Source of the DNA: Streptomyces venezuelae
GTDB taxonomy: Bacteria; Actinomycetota; Actinomycetes; Streptomycetales; Streptomycetaceae
DNA: 64,000 nucleotides
NCBI RefSeq assembly: GCF_008642375.1
Contig: NZ_CP029194.1
Coordinates: 7,062,501 to 7,126,500, forward strand
Direction: 5' to 3'
Shown: positions 53,375-62,865 of the stretch, piece after piece
Position numbering within the stretch: position 1 is the first letter of the stretch
How the letters are laid out: each line of letters starts with the position of its first letter
Notes under the pieces: model-generated
The model's input: the letters and a program-made list of their open reading frames with translations, nothing else
What the model was told of the DNA's origin: nothing
Database searches by the model: none
Position numbers and translations under genes: made by a program

Positions 53375-53731
53375 ATGTTCCGCCGCACGTTCTGGTTCAC
53401 GGCCGGCGCAGCCGCCGGCGTATGGGCCACCACCAAGGTCAACCGCAAGCTGAAGCAGCTGACCCCCGAGAGCCTCGCCGCCCAGGCGGCGGACAAGGCC
53501 GTCGAGGCAGGTCACCGGCTCAAGGACTTCGCCCTCGACGTGAGGGCGGGCATGCTCCAGCGGGAGACCGAACTGGGCGAGGCACTCGGCCTGGACGGCC
53601 CCCCGGTCGACAACGACCGGGATCGCGAGCTTCCGGCACCCCGCCGCAGGGCGGCGCTCGACCACACCGCGCCCCCGACCACGACGTATTCAATCCCCAC
53701 GATCTCGTACAACCGGAATGAGGACCACTGA
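53375..53731 (+). CDS. Small DUF6167-like protein upstream of alaS
   Basis: A 118-residue protein. The N-terminus FRRTFWFTAGAAAGVWATTKV looks like a short membrane anchor. A helical segment (LAAQAADKAVEAGHRLKDFALDVRAGM) and a disordered tail ending TTYSIPTISYNRNEDH follow. The family name is from memory. Its stop overlaps the alaS start by one base (TGATG), so it is co-translated with alaS. Role unknown. Confidence 0.75.
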   Translation: MFRRTFWFTAGAAAGVWATTKVNRKLKQLTPESLAAQAADKAVEAGHRLKDFALDVRAGMLQRETELGEALGLDGPPVDNDRDRELPAPRRRAALDHTAPPTTTYSIPTISYNRNEDH

Positions 53732-56400
53732 TGGAGTCGGCTGAAATCCGCCGCCGCTGGCTGAGCTTCTTCGAGGAGCGCGGGCACACCGTCGTCCCTT
53801 CGGCGTCGCTCATCGCGGACGACCCGACTCTGCTGCTCGTCCCGGCCGGCATGGTGCCCTTCAAGCCCTACTTCCTGGGTGAGGTCAAGCCGCCCTTCTC
53901 GCGCGCCTCCAGCGTGCAGAAGTGCGTGCGGACGCCCGACATCGAGGAAGTCGGCAAGACCACCCGCCACGGCACGTTCTTCCAGATGTGCGGCAACTTC
54001 TCCTTCGGCGACTACTTCAAGGAAGGCGCCATCAAGCTCGCCTGGGAGCTGCTGACCACCTCGGTGGAGCACGGCGGCTACGGGCTGGAGCCGGAGAAGC
54101 TCTGGATCACCGTCTACCAGGAGGACGACGAGGCCGAGCAGATCTGGCGCGACGTCGTCGGCGTCCCCGCCGAGCGCATCCAGCGCCTCGGCAAGAAGGA
54201 CAACTACTGGTCGATGGGCGTCCCCGGACCCTGCGGCCCGTGCTCCGAGATCAACTACGACCGCGGCCCCGAGTTCGGCGTCGAGGGCGGCCCGGCCGTC
54301 AACGACGAGCGGTACGTGGAGATCTGGAACCTGGTCTTCATGCAGTACGAGCGCGGTGAGGGCTCGGGCAAGGACGACTTCCCGATCCTCGGCGAGCTGC
54401 CGTCGAAGAACATCGACACGGGCCTCGGTCTCGAGCGCCTGGCGATGATCCTCCAGGGCGTCCAGAACATGTACGAGACGGACACCCTCCAGGTCGTCAT
54501 CGACAAGGCCACCGAGCTCACCGGCGTCGCCTACGGCAAGTCCCACGACAGCGACGTCTCGCTGCGCGTGGTCGCCGACCACATGCGTACGTCCGTCATG
54601 CTCATCGGCGACGGCGTCACCCCCGGCAACGAGGGCCGCGGCTACGTGCTGCGCCGCATCATGCGCCGCGCCGTCCGCAACATGCGCCTGCTCGGCGCCA
54701 CCGGCCCGGTCGTCCAGGACCTCGTCGACACCGTGATCAACACGATGGGCGAGCAGTACCCGGAGCTGGTCACCGACCGCAAGCGCATCGAGACCGTCGC
54801 CCTCGCCGAAGAGGCCGCCTTCCTGAAGGCCCTCAAGGGCGGCACGAACATCCTCGACACCGCCGTGACCGAGACCAAGGCCGCCGGCGGCACGGTCCTC
54901 TCCGGCGACAAGGCGTTCCTGCTCCACGACACCTGGGGCTTCCCGATCGACCTCACCCTGGAGATGGCCTCCGAGCAGGGCCTCTCCGTGGACGAGGACG
55001 GCTTCCGCCGCCTGATGAAGGAGCAGCGGGACCGCGCCAAGGCCGACGCCAAGGCCAAGAAGACCGGTCACGCCGACATGACCGCGTACCGGGAGATCGC
55101 CGACGGCAACGGCGCCACCGAGTTCACCGGCTACACCAACCTGGAGGGCGAGACCACGGTCGTCGGTCTCCTCGTCAACGGTGTCCCCTCGCCGGCCGCC
55201 TCCGAGGGCGACGACGTCGAGGTCGTCCTCGACCGCACCCCGTTCTACGCCGAGGGCGGCGGCCAGATCGCCGACCAGGGACGGATCAAGCTGCACAGCG
55301 GCGCGGTCATCGAGATCCGCGACGTCCAGCAGCCCGTTCCCGGTGTCTCCGTGCACAAGGGTTCCGTGCAGGTCGGCGAGGTGACCGTGGGCGCCACCGC
55401 CTACGCCACCATCGACGTGCGCCGCCGCCGGGCCATCGCCCGCGCCCACTCGGCCACCCACCTGACCCACCAGGCGCTGCGTGACGCCCTCGGCCCGACG
55501 GCCGCCCAGGCCGGTTCCGAGAACCAGCCCGGCCGCTTCCGCTTCGACTTCGGTTCGCCGAACGCCGTCCCCGGCACGGTCCTCACGGACGTCGAGCAGA
55601 AGATCAACGAGGTCCTCTCGCGCGAGCTCGAGGTCCACGCCGAGGTCATGCCGATCAACGAGGCCAAGCGCCAGGGCGCCATCGCCGAGTTCGGCGAGAA
55701 GTACGGCGAGCAGGTCCGCGTCGTCACCATCGGCGACTTCTCCAAGGAGCTGTGCGGCGGCACGCACGTCGGCAACACCTCCCAGCTGGGCCTGGTGAAG
55801 CTGCTCGGCGAGTCGTCCATCGGCTCCGGCGTGCGCCGTATCGAGGCCCTCGTGGGTGTCGACGCGTACAACTTCCTGGCCCGCGAGCACACGGTCGTCG
55901 CCCAGCTCCAGGAGCTGGTCAAGGGCCGCCCGGAGGAGCTGCCGGAGAAGATCTCGGCCATGCTCGGCAAGTTGAAGGACGCCGAGAAGGAGATCGAGAA
56001 GTTCCGCGCGGAGAGGGTCCTCCAGGCCGCCGCCGGTCTCGTCGATTCCGCCCAGGACATCCGCGGCCTCGCCCTCGTCACGGGCCAGGTCCAGGACGGC
56101 ACCGGCGCCGACGACCTGCGCAAGCTGGTCCTCGACATCCGCGGCCGCTTCCCGTCCGACCGTCCGGCCGTCGTCGCCCTGTTCACCACGGCCAACGGCA
56201 AGCCGCTCACGGTCATCGCCACCAACGAGGCCGCCCGCGAGCGCGGTCTCAAGGCCGGCGAGCTGGTCCGCACGGCCGCCAAGACCCTCGGTGGCGGTGG
56301 CGGCGGCAAGCCGGACGTCGCCCAGGGCGGCGGTACGAACCCGGAGGCCGTCGGCGAGGCCATCGCCGCCGTCGAGCGTCTCGTGGTGGAGACGGCGTGA
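53731..56400 (+). CDS. alaS: Alanyl-tRNA synthetase
   Basis: Charges tRNA-Ala and clears mischarged Ser/Gly. It has 889 residues. The class II catalytic core begins EIRRRWLSFFEERGHTVVPS, with GTFFQMCGNFSFGDYFKEGAI. The editing domain has HSATH and CGGTH, which bind zinc. The C-terminal oligomerisation/C-Ala domain ends with a Gly-rich stretch (GGGGGGKPDVAQGGG). It overlaps its neighbours on both sides (TGATG before, GTGA after), tying it to DUF6167 and ruvX. Confidence 0.97.
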   Translation: MESAEIRRRWLSFFEERGHTVVPSASLIADDPTLLLVPAGMVPFKPYFLGEVKPPFSRASSVQKCVRTPDIEEVGKTTRHGTFFQMCGNFSFGDYFKEGAIKLAWELLTTSVEHGGYGLEPEKLWITVYQEDDEAEQIWRDVVGVPAERIQRLGKKDNYWSMGVPGPCGPCSEINYDRGPEFGVEGGPAVNDERYVEIWNLVFMQYERGEGSGKDDFPILGELPSKNIDTGLGLERLAMILQGVQNMYETDTLQVVIDKATELTGVAYGKSHDSDVSLRVVADHMRTSVMLIGDGVTPGNEGRGYVLRRIMRRAVRNMRLLGATGPVVQDLVDTVINTMGEQYPELVTDRKRIETVALAEEAAFLKALKGGTNILDTAVTETKAAGGTVLSGDKAFLLHDTWGFPIDLTLEMASEQGLSVDEDGFRRLMKEQRDRAKADAKAKKTGHADMTAYREIADGNGATEFTGYTNLEGETTVVGLLVNGVPSPAASEGDDVEVVLDRTPFYAEGGGQIADQGRIKLHSGAVIEIRDVQQPVPGVSVHKGSVQVGEVTVGATAYATIDVRRRRAIARAHSATHLTHQALRDALGPTAAQAGSENQPGRFRFDFGSPNAVPGTVLTDVEQKINEVLSRELEVHAEVMPINEAKRQGAIAEFGEKYGEQVRVVTIGDFSKELCGGTHVGNTSQLGLVKLLGESSIGSGVRRIEALVGVDAYNFLAREHTVVAQLQELVKGRPEELPEKISAMLGKLKDAEKEIEKFRAERVLQAAAGLVDSAQDIRGLALVTGQVQDGTGADDLRKLVLDIRGRFPSDRPAVVALFTTANGKPLTVIATNEAARERGLKAGELVRTAAKTLGGGGGGKPDVAQGGGTNPEAVGEAIAAVERLVVETA

Positions 56401-56867
56401 CGATGCGTCGCGGCCGCCGTATCGCGGTCGATGTCGGGGACGCCCGGATCGGGGTCGCCTCGTGCGACCCCGACGGGGTCCTCGCCACGCCGGTGGAGAC
56501 CGTGCCGGGACGTGACGTCCCGGCCGCCCACCGGCGGCTCCGCCAGATCGTCGAGGAGTACGAGCCCATCGAGGTCGTCGTGGGCCTGCCCCGCTCGCTC
56601 AGCGGGCGGGAGGGTCCGGCCGCGACCAAGGTCAGGGCCTTCGCCCGCGAGATGGCCAAGGGCATCGCGCCCGTGCCGGTCCGGCTGGTCGACGAGCGGA
56701 TGACGACGGTCACCGCGACCCAGGGGCTGCGGGCCTCGGGAGTCAAGGCGAAGAAGGGGCGGTCCGTCATCGACCAGGCCGCTGCCGTGATCATCCTGCA
56801 AGCAGCTCTTGAGTCCGAACGGGTATCAGGTAATCCGCCCGGCGAGGGCGTCGAAGTGGTCATCTGA
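56397..56867 (+). CDS. ruvX: Putative pre-16S rRNA nuclease / Holliday junction resolvase-like RuvX
   Basis: A 156-residue RNase H-fold YqgF protein. Catalytic acids are in IAVDVGDARIGVA, the middle motif is VVGLPRSLSGREG, and VDERMTTVTA and SVIDQAAAVIILQ follow. The E. coli homologue helps mature the 16S rRNA 5' end. GTG 56397 overlaps the alaS stop; ATG 56403 two codons later is equally possible. alaS-ruvX adjacency is widespread in bacteria. Confidence 0.9.
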   Translation: MTMRRGRRIAVDVGDARIGVASCDPDGVLATPVETVPGRDVPAAHRRLRQIVEEYEPIEVVVGLPRSLSGREGPAATKVRAFAREMAKGIAPVPVRLVDERMTTVTATQGLRASGVKAKKGRSVIDQAAAVIILQAALESERVSGNPPGEGVEVVI

Positions 56868-56968
56868 TCGCGATACGGTAACGTTCCGCGCGATGCGGCG
56901 GTGTTCGAACAACTGCCGCACTACGTAGAGGCGGATCGTCCGGAAGCCTCGCGGCTGTTTGGGGATCG

Positions 56969-58798
56969 ATGACTGAGTATGGCCGGAGCCCCGGCTCCGA
57001 ACCGTGGCACCCCACGGACCCGTTGTACGGGGACCAGGGGTGGGAAGGTCAGCAGCAGTACCCGCACCCGCAGCAGGCGAGCCAGTACGGCCAGGGCGGC
57101 GGCCAGGGGTACGAGGACCCTGCGTACCAGCAGCAGTACCAGCAGCCTCAGTACCAAGAGCAGCAGCAGTACCAGGACCCGCAGCAGCACCAGGGCTATG
57201 TGGATCCGCAGTATCAGCAGCAGCTGCAGGCGCAGCAGTACCAGCAGCAGCAACAACAACAGCACCACCACCAGCAACACCAGCAGCAGTACGGGACGGG
57301 GTACCCGGGCGGTTACGACACGCCCGGGAACCTCGGACAGCAGTACGACGGCGGCTGGGAGTCGGGCCAGGCCGCGATGGCGTACGGCGGGCCCCCGGCC
57401 GATCCGTACGGCGGCCAGAACCCCGACCTCTACGGCACCCCCCAGGCGTACCCGCCGCCCCAGCCCCCCGGCCACCGGCAGAACCCGCCGGAGCCGGTGA
57501 TCGACTGGGCGCCGGAGGAAGAGGCGCGCCCGGAGCCGGAGGAGGAGCAGCACCCCTTCTTCACGGGCGCCGAAGACTCGGACGACGACCGCGACGACCG
57601 CGGCAGGCGTGACGAGCACGACGACTACGACGAGTACGAGGACGAGCCCGCTCCCGGACGCGGCTCCCGCGGCGGCGACCGCGAGCGCCGGAGCAAGGCG
57701 AAGAAACGCAAGGGCAAGAACGGCGTGGCCTGCCTCGTCGTCGCGGCCGTGCTGGTCGGCGGCGTCGGCGGCATCGGCTACTTCGGCTACCAGTTCTGGC
57801 AGGGCCAGTTCGCCGCGGCACCCGACTTCACGGGCGCCGGAAGCGGTGAGGTCCAGGTCGAGATCCCGAAGGACTCTGGTGGCTACCAGATCGGCAACAT
57901 CCTGAAGAAGGCGGGCGTCGTCAAGAGCGTCGACGCCTTCGTCTCGGCGCAGGGAAAGAACCCCAAGGGGCTCTCCATCCAGGCTGGCGTCTACACGCTG
58001 AAGAAGGAGATGTCGGCCGAGAGCGCGGTCTCCCTCATGCTCAACCCGGTGAGCCAGGCCAACCTGGTCATCCCCGAGGGCAAGCGCAACACCTGGGTCT
58101 ACGACCAGCTCGACAAGCGCCTCGACCTCAAGGCCGGCACCACCAAGGGCATCGCCCAGGCGAAGGCGGACTCCCTGGGTCTGCCCGACTGGGCCAAGAA
58201 CCATCCCGACGTCAAGGACCCGCTGGAAGGATTCCTCTTCCCGGCGAGCTACCCGGTCGCGAAGGGCACGAAGCCCGAGGACGTCCTCCGCAAGATGGTC
58301 TCGCGCGCGAACGCGGAGTACCTCAAGCTCGACATGGACGCGAAGGCCAAGGCACACGGCCTGGAAGGGCCCTGGGAGCTGCTGACGGTCGCGAGCCTCG
58401 TGCAGGTCGAGGGCAAGTACAAGCACGACTTCGACAAGGTCGCGCGGGTCGTCTACAACCGGCTCAAGCCGAACAACGTCGAGACCGTGGGCCGTCTGGA
58501 GTTCGACTCGACGGTGAACTACTTCAGGGGCACGAGCACCCTCGACGTCGGCACGGTCGAGGAGATGCGCAAGATCAAGGATCCGTACAACACGTACGCG
58601 TTCGACGTGAAGGGCCTCATTCCCGGTCCCATCAGCAACCCCGGCATCGAGGCGCTGAACTCGGCGATGAACCCGGCCGACGGCCCGTGGTACTACTTCG
58701 TGTCGATCAACGAGAACAAGACGGTCTTCTCCGTGACCCTCAAGGAGCACAACAAGAACGTCGCGGAGTACGAGAAGGAACGGGAACAGGGCCAGTGA
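56969..58798 (+). CDS. mltG: Endolytic murein transglycosylase MltG (YceG-like)
   Basis: Cuts nascent peptidoglycan glycan strands near the membrane. It has 609 residues. The first ~200 are cytoplasmic and extremely rich in Gln, Tyr, Gly and Pro, with a run of seven Gln around residue 95. An acidic patch (about 200-228), a basic patch (235-250) and one membrane helix (about 252-274) follow. The YceG domain has the conserved glutamate in ASLVQVEGKY (E481) and FLFPASY. The Gln-rich cytoplasmic tail is far longer than in E. coli. The stop overlaps the aroE start. Confidence 0.9.
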   Translation: MTEYGRSPGSEPWHPTDPLYGDQGWEGQQQYPHPQQASQYGQGGGQGYEDPAYQQQYQQPQYQEQQQYQDPQQHQGYVDPQYQQQLQAQQYQQQQQQQHHHQQHQQQYGTGYPGGYDTPGNLGQQYDGGWESGQAAMAYGGPPADPYGGQNPDLYGTPQAYPPPQPPGHRQNPPEPVIDWAPEEEARPEPEEEQHPFFTGAEDSDDDRDDRGRRDEHDDYDEYEDEPAPGRGSRGGDRERRSKAKKRKGKNGVACLVVAAVLVGGVGGIGYFGYQFWQGQFAAAPDFTGAGSGEVQVEIPKDSGGYQIGNILKKAGVVKSVDAFVSAQGKNPKGLSIQAGVYTLKKEMSAESAVSLMLNPVSQANLVIPEGKRNTWVYDQLDKRLDLKAGTTKGIAQAKADSLGLPDWAKNHPDVKDPLEGFLFPASYPVAKGTKPEDVLRKMVSRANAEYLKLDMDAKAKAHGLEGPWELLTVASLVQVEGKYKHDFDKVARVVYNRLKPNNVETVGRLEFDSTVNYFRGTSTLDVGTVEEMRKIKDPYNTYAFDVKGLIPGPISNPGIEALNSAMNPADGPWYYFVSINENKTVFSVTLKEHNKNVAEYEKEREQGQ

Positions 58799-59622
58799 GC
58801 AAGCAGCACCGCGCGGCCGTCCTCGGTTCGCCGATCGCCCACTCGCTCTCCCCGGTCCTGCACCGGGCGGCCTATGCCGAGCTGGGCCTCGACGACTGGT
58901 CGTACGACCGGTTCGAGGTCGACGAGGCCGCACTGCCCGGCTTCGTCGGCGAGCTGGACGACAGCTGGGCCGGACTGTCGTTGACCATGCCGCTCAAGCG
59001 GGCGATCATCCCGCTGCTCGACGAGGTCAGCGACACGGCCGCCTCCGTGGAGGCCGTCAACACGGTCGTCTTCCGGGAGGACGGCCGCCGCGTCGGCGAC
59101 AACACCGACATCCCCGGCATGATCGCCGCCCTGCGCGAGCGGGGCGTCGAGAAGGTGGAGTCCGCCGCGATCCTCGGCGCCGGAGCCACCGCCTCCTCGG
59201 CGCTCGCGGCACTCGCCCGCGTCTGTGCGGGCCCCGTCACGGCCTACGTCCGCAGCGAGGCGCGCGCGGAGGAGATGCGCGGCTGGGGCGAACGGCTCGG
59301 GGTGGACGTCCGTACCGCCGACTGGGAGAGCGCGGCCGAGGCCTTCGCCGCCCCGCTGGTCATCGCGACCACCCCGGCCGGCACCACGAACGCCCTCGCC
59401 GCCGCCGTCCCCGACGCCGTCGGCACGCTCTTCGACGTCCTGTACGACCCCTGGCCGACCGCCCTCGCCGCGGCCTGGTCGGACCGCGGCGGCAAGGTCG
59501 TCGGCGGCCTCGACCTCCTCGTCCATCAGGCCGTCCTCCAGGTCGAGCAGATGACGGGCCGCACGCCCGCCCCGCTCGCGGCGATGCGGGCGGCGGGAGA
59601 GCGGGCCCTGGCCGCCAGGTAG
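58795..59622 (+). CDS. aroE: Shikimate dehydrogenase
   Basis: Reduces 3-dehydroshikimate to shikimate with NADPH. It has 275 residues. The substrate domain has GSPIAHSLSPVLHRAAY and LSLTMPLKRAI, with the catalytic lysine in MPLK. NTDIPGM and the Rossmann loop AILGAGATASSAL follow. The GTG start overlaps the mltG stop by four bases. It lies upstream of aroC-K-B-Q, separated by a small membrane gene. Confidence 0.93.
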   Translation: MSKQHRAAVLGSPIAHSLSPVLHRAAYAELGLDDWSYDRFEVDEAALPGFVGELDDSWAGLSLTMPLKRAIIPLLDEVSDTAASVEAVNTVVFREDGRRVGDNTDIPGMIAALRERGVEKVESAAILGAGATASSALAALARVCAGPVTAYVRSEARAEEMRGWGERLGVDVRTADWESAAEAFAAPLVIATTPAGTTNALAAAVPDAVGTLFDVLYDPWPTALAAAWSDRGGKVVGGLDLLVHQAVLQVEQMTGRTPAPLAAMRAAGERALAAR

Positions 59623-59672
59623 GCTCGCGTGCGTGCGCCGGACCGATCGGCGCACGAGGGGGTACGGGGGAC

Positions 59673-59954
59673 ATGGACGAGGAACTGGTGCTGGCGTCCA
59701 AGTGGGACGTCGGCTTCGACGTGGTGCGTTTTCTCTGGGTGGGGTTCTTCAGCAGCCTGCCCCCGTGGGCGCGGTACACGGTGCTCGCGCTGTTCTGCGC
59801 GACCCTGGTGTACGGCTTCGTCTCCTGGCTGCGGAACCGTTCCGGCTCCGCCCCGGAGGCCGACCCGGATGCCCAGGAGACCGCCCCGGATGCCGCGGAG
59901 AGCACGTCGGACGCCCAGGAGACCGTCCAGGATGGTGAGACCCGCGTCCGATAG
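59673..59954 (+). CDS. Small membrane protein between aroE and aroC
   Basis: A 93-residue protein not in any family I know. One or two hydrophobic segments occur (VVRFLWVGFFSSLPPWARY and YTVLALFCATLVYGFVSWL), followed by RNR and an acidic tail with repeated DAQET/DAAES units. ATG 59673 follows a G-rich possible ribosome-binding site (ACGGGGG). Its place inside the aromatic operon is unexplained. Confidence 0.6.
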   Translation: MDEELVLASKWDVGFDVVRFLWVGFFSSLPPWARYTVLALFCATLVYGFVSWLRNRSGSAPEADPDAQETAPDAAESTSDAQETVQDGETRVR

Positions 59955-60068
59955 CTGGACCGGAGGCCGGGCGACCGGCCCGGACGTGGGAGGATCGGAC
60001 ACGGCGGGCCCGGGCCGCGCACCCGGCCGCGCCGTCGCAGTACCCAGGCGCGAGCATGAGGAGCATCG

Positions 60069-61253
60069 TTGAGCAGGTTGCGTTGGCTGACCGCTGGGGA
60101 ATCCCACGGACCCGCGCTGGTCGCGACGCTGGAGGGTCTTCCCGCCGGCGTCCCCGTCACCACCGAGCTGGTGGCGGACCACCTCGCGCGGCGTCGACTC
60201 GGCTATGGGCGCGGCGCCCGGATGAAGTTCGAGCAGGACGAGGTCACCTTCCTCGGCGGTGTCCGTCACGGGCTCTCCCTCGGCTCCCCGATCGCCGTCA
60301 TGGTCGGCAACACCGAGTGGCCCAAGTGGGAGACGGTCATGTCGGCCGACCCGGTCGACCCGGCCCTGCTCAAGGAGACGGGCCGCAACGCGCCCCTGAC
60401 CCGGCCCCGGCCCGGCCACGCCGACCTCGCCGGCATGCAGAAGTACGGCTTCGACGAGGCCCGCCCGATCCTGGAGCGCGCCAGCGCCCGGGAGACCGCG
60501 GCCCGCGTCGCCCTCGGCGCCGTCGCCCGCTCCTTCATCAAGGAGGCCGCGGGCATCGAGATCGTCTCGCACGTCGTCGAACTGGCCGCCGCCAAGGCGC
60601 CGTACGGCGTCTACCCGACGCCCGGCGACGTCGAGAAGCTCGACGCCGACCCGGTCCGCTGCCTCGACGCCGACGCGTCGAAGGCGATGGTCGCCGAGAT
60701 CGACCAGGCCCACAAGGACGGCGACACCCTCGGCGGAGTGGTGGAGGTCCTCGCGTACGGCGTGCCCGTCGGCCTCGGCTCGCACGTCCACTGGGACCGG
60801 CGCCTCGACGCCCGGCTCGCCGCCGCCCTCATGGGCATCCAGGCCATCAAGGGTGTCGAGGTCGGCGACGGCTTCGAGCTCGCCCGCGTGCCCGGCTCGA
60901 AGGCTCACGACGAGATCGTCCGTACCGAGGACGGCATCAAGCGCACCTCCGGCCGCGCCGGCGGCACCGAGGGCGGTCTGACCACCGGCGAGCTGCTGCG
61001 CGTCCGTGCCGCGATGAAGCCGATCGCGACCGTCCCGCGCGCCCTCGCCACGATCGACGTCGTCACCGGCGAGGCCACGGCCGCCCACCACCAGCGCTCC
61101 GACGTGTGCGCCGTCCCCGCCGCCGGCATCGTCGCCGAGGCCATGGTCGCGCTCGTCCTCGCGGACGCCGTCGTCGAGAAGTTCGGCGGCGACAGCGTCC
61201 CGGAGACCCGCCGCAACGTGCAGTCGTACCTCGACAACCTGCGCATCCGGTGA
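60069..61253 (+). CDS. aroC: Chorismate synthase
   Basis: Converts EPSP to chorismate using reduced FMN, the last step of the shikimate pathway. It has 394 residues. It starts LRWLTAGESHGPAL (signature 1), with RPGHADLAGMQKYG and ERASARETAARVA (signatures around the FMN site). TTG 60069 is chosen because GAGGAG lies about 6 bases upstream and the family begins here. Its stop overlaps the aroK start. Confidence 0.95.
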   Translation: MSRLRWLTAGESHGPALVATLEGLPAGVPVTTELVADHLARRRLGYGRGARMKFEQDEVTFLGGVRHGLSLGSPIAVMVGNTEWPKWETVMSADPVDPALLKETGRNAPLTRPRPGHADLAGMQKYGFDEARPILERASARETAARVALGAVARSFIKEAAGIEIVSHVVELAAAKAPYGVYPTPGDVEKLDADPVRCLDADASKAMVAEIDQAHKDGDTLGGVVEVLAYGVPVGLGSHVHWDRRLDARLAAALMGIQAIKGVEVGDGFELARVPGSKAHDEIVRTEDGIKRTSGRAGGTEGGLTTGELLRVRAAMKPIATVPRALATIDVVTGEATAAHHQRSDVCAVPAAGIVAEAMVALVLADAVVEKFGGDSVPETRRNVQSYLDNLRIR

Positions 61254-61771
61254 CCGCCGGACCGCTGGTCGTCCTCGTCGGACCCATGGGGTCCGGCAAG
61301 TCCACGGTGGGCGCGCTCCTGGCCGAACGGCTCGGCGCGCCCTACCGGGACACCGACGCCGACATCGTCGCCGCCGAGGGCCGGGAGATCTCCGACATCT
61401 TCGTCGAGGACGGCGAGGAGCACTTCCGCGCCCTGGAGCGGGCCGCGGTCGCCACGGCCGTCGCCGAGCACGAGGGCGTCCTCGCCCTGGGCGGCGGCGC
61501 GGTCCTCGACGAGGGCACCCGTGGCCTGCTGGCCGGGCTGCCCGTCGCGTACCTCTCGATGGACGTCGAGGAGGCGGTCCGCCGCGTCGGCCTCAACACC
61601 GCCAGGCCGCTGCTCGCCGTGAACCCGCGCCGCCAGTGGCGCGAGCTGATGGACGCGCGCCGCCACCTCTACACCGAAGTCGCACGAGTGGTCGTCACCA
61701 CCGACGACCGCACCCCCGAAGAGGTCGCGGACGCGGTCCTCTCGGCACTGGATCTGAAGAAGGACGCATGA
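61250..61771 (+). CDS. aroK: Shikimate kinase
   Basis: Phosphorylates shikimate at the 3-hydroxyl. It has 173 residues. The P-loop is VGPMGSGKST, shikimate-binding DTDADI follows, and LALGGGAV contains the lid-proximal motif. The lid arginine lies near TARPLL. GTG 61250 overlaps the aroC stop, and the stop overlaps aroB (ATGA). A Trp/Arg-rich lid region (RRQWRELMDARR) is typical. Confidence 0.94.
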   Translation: MTAGPLVVLVGPMGSGKSTVGALLAERLGAPYRDTDADIVAAEGREISDIFVEDGEEHFRALERAAVATAVAEHEGVLALGGGAVLDEGTRGLLAGLPVAYLSMDVEEAVRRVGLNTARPLLAVNPRRQWRELMDARRHLYTEVARVVVTTDDRTPEEVADAVLSALDLKKDA

Positions 61772-62865
61772 CGACGGACCAGGAAACGACCCGTATCCAG
61801 GTCGCGGGCAGCGCGGGCACGGAGCCGTACGAGGTGCTGGTCGGCCGGCAGCTGCTCGGCGAGCTCCCGGCACTGATCGGCTCGCGGGCCAAGCGGGTCG
61901 CCGTGATCCACCCGGAGGCGCTCGCCGACACCGGCGAGGCGCTCCGTGCCGACCTCGCCGACCAGGGCTTCGAGGCCGTCGCCATCCAGGTGCCGAACGC
62001 GGAGGAGGCGAAGACCGCCGAGGTCGCCGCCTACTGCTGGAAGGCGCTGGGCCAGACCGGCTTCACCCGGACCGACGTCATCGTCGGCGTCGGCGGCGGC
62101 GCGACCACCGACCTCGCGGGCTTCGTGGCCGCGACCTGGCTGCGCGGTGTGCGCTGGATCGCCGTACCGACCACGGTCCTCGCCATGGTCGACGCGGCCG
62201 TCGGCGGCAAGACGGGCATCAACACCGCCGAGGGCAAGAACCTCGTCGGCGCCTTCCACCCGCCGGCGGGCGTCATCTGCGACCTCGCCGCGCTCGACTC
62301 GCTGCCGGTGCACGACTACGTCAGCGGGCTCGCCGAGATCATCAAGGCCGGCTTCATCGCCGACCCCGTGATCCTCGACCTCGTCGAGGAGGACCCGCAG
62401 GCCGCCCGCACGCCCGCGGGCCCGCACACCGCCGAGCTGATCGTCCGGTCCATCCAGGTCAAGGCGGACGTCGTCTCCGGCGACCTCAAGGAGTCCGGCC
62501 GCCGCGAGATCCTCAACTACGGCCACACGCTGGCCCACGCCATCGAGAAGAACGAGCGGTACAAGTGGCGGCACGGCGCCGCCGTCTCCGTCGGCATGGT
62601 GTTCGCCGCCGAGCTCGGCCGGCTCGCCGGCCGGCTCGACGACGCCACCGCCGACCGGCACCGCGCGGTCCTGGAGTCCGTCGGCCTGCCGCTCACCTAC
62701 CGCGGCGACCAGTGGCCCAAGCTCCTGGAGACGATGAAGGTGGACAAGAAGTCCCGCGGCGACCTGCTGCGCTTCATCGTCCTCGACGGGCTCGGCAAGC
62801 CGGCCGTCCTCGAAGGCCCCGACCCGGCCGTGCTGTTCGCGGCGTACGGCGAGGTGGCGGTGTGA
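61768..62865 (+). CDS. aroB: 3-dehydroquinate synthase
   Basis: Cyclises DAHP to 3-dehydroquinate with NAD and zinc. It has 365 residues. The NAD-binding GVGGGATTDLAGFVAATWLRG is followed by PTTVLAMVDAAVGGKTGIN and by zinc ligands in EIIKAGF and NYGHTLAHAIE. It is coupled by 4-base overlaps to aroK before and aroQ after. Confidence 0.95.
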   Translation: MTTDQETTRIQVAGSAGTEPYEVLVGRQLLGELPALIGSRAKRVAVIHPEALADTGEALRADLADQGFEAVAIQVPNAEEAKTAEVAAYCWKALGQTGFTRTDVIVGVGGGATTDLAGFVAATWLRGVRWIAVPTTVLAMVDAAVGGKTGINTAEGKNLVGAFHPPAGVICDLAALDSLPVHDYVSGLAEIIKAGFIADPVILDLVEEDPQAARTPAGPHTAELIVRSIQVKADVVSGDLKESGRREILNYGHTLAHAIEKNERYKWRHGAAVSVGMVFAAELGRLAGRLDDATADRHRAVLESVGLPLTYRGDQWPKLLETMKVDKKSRGDLLRFIVLDGLGKPAVLEGPDPAVLFAAYGEVAV

